From the NCBI GenBank assembly GCA_026225435.1, contig JAMFST010001037.1:1-10203 (forward strand): a stretch of 10,203 nucleotides of DNA, in the 5' to 3' direction. The DNA is from Labilithrix luteola. GTDB lineage: Bacteria; Myxococcota_A; Polyangia; Polyangiales; Polyangiaceae. Below the pieces are notes generated by a model. It saw only the letters and a list, made by a program, of their open reading frames with translations, was not told the origin of the DNA and ran no database searches. Positions 7,078-10,203 of this stretch are shown here, piece after piece; positions within the stretch are counted from its first letter, which is position 1, and each line of letters begins with the position of its first letter. A program made the translations under genes and the position numbers.

Positions 7078-7668
7078 ATGGGATGGCTCACGGGCGATTG
7101 TTCTCGTTGCGACGGGCTCTGCTGCGTCGCGCTCCCCTTCGATACGAGCGAATCTTTCGCCTTCGATAAATCCGCAGACATCCCCTGCCGTCATCTCGCT
7201 GCCACAAGCACGTGCGCCATTCACGCGGAGCTCGCGGCGATCGGTCAGCGGGGGTGCAACGCCTACGATTGCAACGGAGCTGGGCAGCGAATCGTGACCC
7301 AAATCTTTCCGGGTTGCTCCTGGCGCGATGGCGCAGAAGCTCGTGAGGCGATCTTGGAAGCGTTTCGCGTGCTGGTGCGCGTGCACGCGCTCATGAACTT
7401 GTTCTCGGTCGCTTGCGCGCGCTCTCTCATCCCGGCGGACGATGCGACCTTCGCGAAGCTCTGCGCGCCACACTCGCCCGCGTCGCTTGCTGCACTCGAC
7501 ATCGACGCGCTCGAAGCAGAGGCTCGGGCGCGACTTCGGGCCTTGGCCCCGGCGTTCACTTCGATGCCTTCCGAAGCTCCCGCGCGAAGTGGCGTGACAG
7601 CTCCTCGAAAGCGCGCGTTGCCGATGATCGATTCTTTTCGAGCATCCGCGACGCCGCGGACAGATTGA
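7078..7668 (+). CDS. Cysteine-rich YkgJ-like putative metal-binding protein
   Basis: A 196-residue protein whose first 80 residues hold nine cysteines: DCSRCDGLCCVALPF (Cys8, 11, 15, 16), PCRHL (Cys37), TCAIH (Cys46), GCNAYDCNGAGQR (Cys60, 65) and PGC (Cys80). This pattern resembles the zinc- or iron-sulfur-binding clusters of YkgJ-type proteins and the cysteine-rich N-terminal domain I recall in front of pentapeptide repeats in some actinobacterial and myxobacterial proteins. No pentapeptide repeats follow; the rest is predicted helical (about 85-158). Residues from about 160 on lie antisense to the next gene and lack family character, so the natural stop may have been lost. ATG 7078 sits just before the first Cys pair; no good Shine-Dalgarno sequence is seen. 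There is no signal peptide, so the protein is cytoplasmic. The biochemical role is unknown. Confidence 0.75.
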   Translation: MGWLTGDCSRCDGLCCVALPFDTSESFAFDKSADIPCRHLAATSTCAIHAELAAIGQRGCNAYDCNGAGQRIVTQIFPGCSWRDGAEAREAILEAFRVLVRVHALMNLFSVACARSLIPADDATFAKLCAPHSPASLAALDIDALEAEARARLRALAPAFTSMPSEAPARSGVTAPRKRALPMIDSFRASATPRTD

Positions 7669-8290
7669 GCCGCCCGCTCGATTCGAAGAAGGCGCCCGCG
7701 TTCGCCGACATCTTCATGGCGCTGAGCCATCTTCGCTGCGGTGCGCTGAGCGCCGCCTCCGCGCACTCCGTGGCTCTCCGAAGGAGCGCCTGCGATTCCT
7801 CCGCCATTAGCACCTCATCGGACAGCGCCGCGCGATCCACCGAGGTGAACGTATCGGTGGGTATCACGCGCAAACGGAAGCTTCGCGAGAGCGCACGACG
7901 CTCCCGCGACAGCAGCGTGAGCGCCCACTCGCGCCCCGGCCGGAGATCGGCGTTTCGCGCGTCACCATCGTCGCCACGAAGCGCCGCAAGCAGTCGCAGC
8001 AGCAGCTCGTCTCTCACTTCCTCATCGGACCAACCGTGAACCCGCCACCGCGCGGGGCTCGTCTGCTGAAGCCGTGTGAGTCGACGCCGCCATGCACCTT
8101 CGTACGTGACCAGGGCCGAATCGCTCACGAGGGCCGCATCGCGCGCCTTCTCCTCCTGCGCCTCACGCGAGAGCGCCTCTTCGCCAAATCGAGCCACGTG
8201 CTCACGCAGCGCAGAGGCGACGTCTCCGAGCACATGCGCGCGCGAAAGAACGAGCATTCGCGATGCGCTCCCAAGCTCTTCCTCTCTCAT
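7556..8290 (-). CDS. Hypothetical sigma-factor-like helix-turn-helix protein
   Basis: A 244-residue, highly charged, mostly helical protein with no signal peptide. A central segment (about 66-135: GAWRRRLTRLQ, GWSDEEVRDELLLRLLAAL, REWALTLLSRERRAL) recalls region 2 of ECF-like sigma factors. The C terminus (about 180-240) has LSAPQRRWLSAM followed by NLSAASRMLEKNRSSATRA and ends in a basic helix, which looks like the region-4 helix-turn-helix. The match is by pattern only; it could equally be another DNA-binding regulator of unknown family. ATG 8290 is supported by a strong Shine-Dalgarno sequence 11 bases upstream. Its last 113 bases overlap the tail of the convergent cysteine-rich gene. It diverges from the DUF6058 gene across a 136-base gap containing a dyad that could be its operator. 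Confidence 0.7.
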   Translation of the reverse strand: MREEELGSASRMLVLSRAHVLGDVASALREHVARFGEEALSREAQEEKARDAALVSDSALVTYEGAWRRRLTRLQQTSPARWRVHGWSDEEVRDELLLRLLAALRGDDGDARNADLRPGREWALTLLSRERRALSRSFRLRVIPTDTFTSVDRAALSDEVLMAEESQALLRRATECAEAALSAPQRRWLSAMKMSANAGAFFESSGRLNLSAASRMLEKNRSSATRAFEELSRHFARELRKASK

Positions 8291-8301
8291 GACTACGCGA
8301 C

Positions 8302-8308
8302 CCTCCTT
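8302..8308 (-). promoter_or_regulatory. Shine-Dalgarno sequence
   Basis: AAGGAGG on the minus strand, 11 bases before the ATG at 8290. It is the clearest ribosome binding site in the window and fixes the start of the helix-turn-helix gene, which otherwise has no family-based start. Confidence 0.75.
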
Positions 8309-8362
8309 CTTATCGGCACGAGCACGCGCCGAGATGTTGCGAAAAAAGTCGGGGAGCGTCGC

Positions 8363-8387
8363 TGCTCGGCTGACACTTCGCCGAGCA
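8363..8387. promoter_or_regulatory. 8-bp inverted repeat in a divergent promoter region
   Basis: TGCTCGGC (8363-8370) and GCCGAGCA (8380-8387) form a perfect 8-bp dyad around a nine-base spacer, TGACACTTC. It lies between the divergent starts of the helix-turn-helix gene (8290) and the DUF6058 gene (8427), where a dimeric regulator would be expected to bind. No U-run follows either arm, so it is not a terminator. A regulator is not identified; autoregulation by the neighbouring helix-turn-helix protein is a guess. Confidence 0.45.
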
Positions 8388-8426
8388 TCGCAGCATTCGC
8401 TCGCTTCGGGTCGCTAGGGTGGCCCG

Positions 8427-9053
8427 ATGGCTCGTCCCTCCGCTCCCCATTCGTCCCCGCCGGTCCGCACCTACGGTCCCCTCGGCCCCGAGGACCTCCG
8501 CTACATTCGCGCCTCCTACGTCCCCCTGGCCGAGGCCTGCTCCGGGCGCTGCACCCTCGCCGACGCGCGTCGCGAGATCGCGGCGCGCCGCTGGCCGGGC
8601 GCAAGCTACCTGCTCGACGACGGGACCGAGATGGTGCCGCGAGACCACTTCGCCCTCCTCGACGAAGCCGGAGGCGCCGACGCCCTTGCCGACATGTTCC
8701 GCACGCGCTTCGTGGGCGCCGCCCGGGCCGCCGGAGCCACGACCGGCGTCGAGCGCGTCGCCCGGGAGTGGGAAGCGTACCTGGACGGCGACTACGCCGT
8801 TTGCCTGCGCCGGGTGACCCCCGAAGCGATCTTCGAGAAGGCGTCGCGGGTAGAATCACTCGATGCCCTCCTGGCGCGGCCGGCTCCCGACGACCCGATC
8901 TGGTGCGACCGCGTCCGCGAGCATGTGATCGGCCTCGACCACCTCGTGCGCGCGTTTGCTCCCTGCGATCGCGCGCGCTTCGGCGGTACTGTCACACGCG
9001 ACCGGCTAATCACCGACGTGCGCCGTCGCTACCCTGAAGTCTTCGGCCTTTGA
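8427..9053 (+). CDS. DUF6058 family protein
   Basis: A 208-residue soluble protein. It shows the blocks I associate with DUF6058: an N-terminal helix (DLRYIRASYVPLAEAC, 23-38), SYLLDDGTEMVPRDHFALLD (60-79), a middle EWEAYLDGDYAVCLRRVTPE (114-133) with IFEKASRVESLDALL after it, and a C-terminal RFGGTVTRDRLITDVRRRYP (184-203). Family members occur in actinobacteria and myxobacteria, some annotated as natural-product biosynthesis proteins, but I know of no demonstrated reaction and assign none. There is no signal peptide or membrane segment. The ATG at 8427 is chosen because it is the first Met after the divergent gap and keeps the usual family length; no strong ribosome binding site precedes it. 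It stands alone, ending 47 bases from the convergent lipoprotein gene. Confidence 0.85.
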   Translation: MARPSAPHSSPPVRTYGPLGPEDLRYIRASYVPLAEACSGRCTLADARREIAARRWPGASYLLDDGTEMVPRDHFALLDEAGGADALADMFRTRFVGAARAAGATTGVERVAREWEAYLDGDYAVCLRRVTPEAIFEKASRVESLDALLARPAPDDPIWCDRVREHVIGLDHLVRAFAPCDRARFGGTVTRDRLITDVRRRYPEVFGL

Positions 9054-9066
9054 AGCGTTTCGCTTC
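9052..9066. terminator. Terminator-like hairpin in a convergent gap
   Basis: GAAGCG (9052-9057), a TTT loop and CGCTTC (9061-9066) form a perfect 6-bp stem that overlaps the stop codon of the DUF6058 gene and lies in the 47-base gap to the convergent lipoprotein gene. Its place fits a bidirectional terminator, but no U-run follows on either strand, so an intrinsic terminator of the textbook kind is not shown. Confidence 0.35.
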
Positions 9067-9100
9067 GGCGCCCGGGGCTCTTTCCATTTGTGCCGTCCGC

Positions 9101-9634
9101 TCAGCGTGCCGGGCGTTCCACCCCGGCTTCGAGCTGGGCGCGCAAGCCCGCGCGATCGATCTGGATCCAATATTCGGAGATGCGCCCGTTCTCGACGCGA
9201 TAGACGGCGCTCGCGAGCTCCGTCAGCGGTTTGCCCGTGGGCGCGAAGCCGTCGATGGGTGCGCGATGGTGACCGAGCTGGCGCCAGCGAACGTAGACCC
9301 GATCGCCCGACGCGAAGAGCTCGTCGAGCTGCAGCACGAAGGCGCCGTACGTCGCCTGCATCTCCCGCACGTGGGCTGCGTACGTCGCCGGGTCTCTCTC
9401 CACGGTCTCCAGAGCTTCGGAGTCGAGCTGGTGGGCGAGCACGCGCGGCGCGAGGTACTCCATCGCGGAATCAGGGGCTGCGCCGGAGCGCACGGCGGCG
9501 AAGAATCCGCGCACCACCTCCTCGGGAGACGTCGCGCGTGTGGGCGCGGCGACTCGCGCGCAGCCGACGAGGACGGTGATGAGCGCGAGGAGCGCGCTGG
9601 GAGCGAAGCGAGCGAGCGGAAGGCGGAGCGACAT
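9101..9634 (-). CDS. SnoaL-like (NTF2-fold) lipoprotein
   Basis: A 177-residue envelope protein. Residues 1-25 are a lipoprotein signal peptide (MSLRLPLARF, then hydrophobic LLALITVLVGC; lipobox LVGC, Cys25). The remainder has the outline of a SnoaL-like or ester-cyclase-type NTF2 fold: helix SPEEVVRGFFAAVRSG, YLAPRVLAHQL, strands LQLDELFASGDRVYVRWRQL with GHHRAP, then FAPTGKPLTELASAVYRVEN and GRISEYWIQID. Such folds are enzymes or ligand-binding modules; a catalytic role is not evident here. The start 9634 is chosen over an in-frame ATG at 9766 because the latter would lie inside the LysR coding sequence and bury the signal peptide. It follows the LysR gene on the same strand after 68 bases containing a hairpin. 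Confidence 0.8.
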   Translation of the reverse strand: MSLRLPLARFAPSALLALITVLVGCARVAAPTRATSPEEVVRGFFAAVRSGAAPDSAMEYLAPRVLAHQLDSEALETVERDPATYAAHVREMQATYGAFVLQLDELFASGDRVYVRWRQLGHHRAPIDGFAPTGKPLTELASAVYRVENGRISEYWIQIDRAGLRAQLEAGVERPAR

Positions 9635-9663
9635 ATGGGCACCGTGCGTCGCCGGAGGAGGCA

Positions 9664-9684
9664 GGGCAAACGAGGTTTTTGCCC
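9664..9684. promoter_or_regulatory. Hairpin between the LysR stop and the lipoprotein start
   Basis: GGGCAAA (9664-9670) and TTTGCCC (9678-9684) form a 7-bp stem with a seven-base loop. An alternative, partly overlapping pairing joins GTTTTT (9675-9680) with AAAAAC (9697-9702) around a GC-rich interior. The two pairings exclude each other, which is the layout of an attenuator, but no U-run or leader peptide is visible. It may simply separate the two genes' transcripts. Confidence 0.3.
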
Positions 9685-9702
9685 GCTCGCGCGGCGAAAA
9701 AC

Positions 9703-10203
9703 TCACCCTCGACGGGCTTCGCGAGCCAGCCACCGATAGAACGCCTGGACGATCGGACGCTCCCACGACACCGCGCCACAGACGAAGCGGTGCTGCGTGC
9801 CGGCGTCGACCTCCTCGCCGACGCGCACCAGTGACCCCGCGGCGATGCGGGATTGCATGAGCGAGAGCCGCCCCATGGCCACACCTTGCCCCGCCTGCGC
9901 GCTCTCGAGGACGCGCTGGTAGTCGCGCAGGCGGCGAAACTTAACCGATGTGGGCAGCGAGCGACCCGTCGCCCGGCTCCAGGCGGTCCAATCGACGTCA
10001 CCGCGTTCGTTCGACGCGAGCGCCCCCGCGGACAGCAGCGGTAGGTCGAAGAAGCTTCGCCCCTCGAGCGAGGCGGCGCGTCCAGGTGAGGTGACCGGGA
10101 CCAGCTGCTCGGCGAAGAGCCGCTTGCTCACCAGGTCCGGCACGGGCGTGGGGCGTCGCCCGTAGCGAATGGCCACGAGCTCGCCGCGGACCACGTCGGC
10201 GAG
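9703..10203 (-). CDS. LysR-family transcriptional regulator, substrate-binding half (5' end outside the window)
   Basis: The frame is open from the window edge to the TGA at 9703-9705, 166 residues. It begins LADVVRGELVAIRYGRR and continues LFAEQLVPVTSP, DWTAWSRATGR, YQRVLESAQAGQGVAMGR and AFYRWLARE, the order seen in the C-terminal effector-binding domain of LysR regulators of the GcvA-like type. The N-terminal winged helix-turn-helix (about 130 residues with the linker) should lie to the right of the window. The usual Asp in the DLAIRYG strand is Val here. Family members bind a small effector and control a neighbouring, often divergent, gene, which cannot be seen. The SnoaL-like lipoprotein 68 bases downstream on the same strand may be co-transcribed. 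Confidence 0.92.
   Translation of the reverse strand, partial: LADVVRGELVAIRYGRRPTPVPDLVSKRLFAEQLVPVTSPGRAASLEGRSFFDLPLLSAGALASNERGDVDWTAWSRATGRSLPTSVKFRRLRDYQRVLESAQAGQGVAMGRLSLMQSRIAAGSLVRVGEEVDAGTQHRFVCGAVSWERPIVQAFYRWLAREARRG

Noticed and set aside
6790..7473. Minus-strand 227-codon frame across the start of the cysteine-rich gene, taken as one whole gene
   Set aside because: Most of it is antisense to the nine-cysteine domain and lacks structure; only its last ~40 codons look protein-like and these are reported separately as a possible fragment.
7413..8039. Plus-strand frame opposite the helix-turn-helix gene
   Set aside because: Ser/Arg-rich shadow; the minus strand has a strong ribosome binding site and coherent amphipathic helices.
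9635..9766. 44-codon N-terminal extension of the SnoaL-like lipoprotein
   Set aside because: It runs into the LysR coding sequence, and the Met at 9634 is followed at once by a proper lipoprotein signal.
1..10203. tRNA, rRNA, CRISPR, transposase, integrase or toxin-antitoxin pair
   Set aside because: I looked for these on both strands and saw no supporting sequence. The kinase-like remnant has a zeta-toxin-like P-loop, but no antitoxin partner and no intact reading frame.

Overview
The window is high-GC bacterial DNA. Proline- and alanine-rich or Asp/Gly/Ser-rich linkers behind lipoprotein signal peptides, prolyl oligopeptidases, a GH5 cellulase and a DUF6058-type protein together suggest a myxobacterium-like member of the former Deltaproteobacteria, perhaps of the Sorangium/Polyangium/Labilithrix side. 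That placement is inference from gene content and style; no rRNA or marker gene is present.

Left part (1-5962): a nutrient-scavenging block. On the minus strand two prolyl oligopeptidase (family S9A) genes lie in tandem. The upstream copy (3364-1145) is complete, has a lipoprotein signal and an intact Ser/Asp/His triad. Its stop overlaps the start of a second copy (1148 down to the window edge) by ATGA; the second copy has no signal peptide, and only its propeller half is in the window. Divergent from them, 40 bases away, is a lone astB (N-succinylarginine dihydrolase, catalytic Glu/His/Cys present), followed after 20 bases by a probable lipoprotein GH5 endoglucanase (4757-5962). Peptide cleavage outside and inside the cell, arginine catabolism and glucan hydrolysis fit a predatory or saprophytic life style.

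Middle part (5963-7077): a gene graveyard. A P-loop kinase-like gene (minus) has lost its central-to-C-terminal part through an out-of-frame deletion, but its last ~26 codons can still be read in another frame. Back to back with it is the C-terminal half of a nitrilase-superfamily amidohydrolase (plus), whose N-terminal half is missing. Next comes a stretch that may hold a frameshifted fragment of a third, minus-strand gene. Codon use from about 6000 to 8400 looks less GC-biased than in the flanks.

Right part (7078-10203): a cysteine-rich YkgJ-like protein (plus) runs tail-to-tail into, and overlaps by 113 bases, a minus-strand gene for a sigma-factor-like helix-turn-helix protein. A divergent intergenic region with a clear 8-bp dyad separates the latter from a DUF6058 family gene (plus). 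Convergent to that gene are a SnoaL-like (NTF2-fold) lipoprotein and, upstream of it, the substrate-binding half of a LysR-family regulator that runs off the right edge.

I see no tRNA, rRNA, CRISPR array, transposase or phage gene. I found no strong case for an entirely new multi-gene system; the most informative anomalies are the tandem prolyl oligopeptidases with different predicted locations, the nested gene remnants, and the antisense overlap of the cysteine-rich gene with the helix-turn-helix gene.
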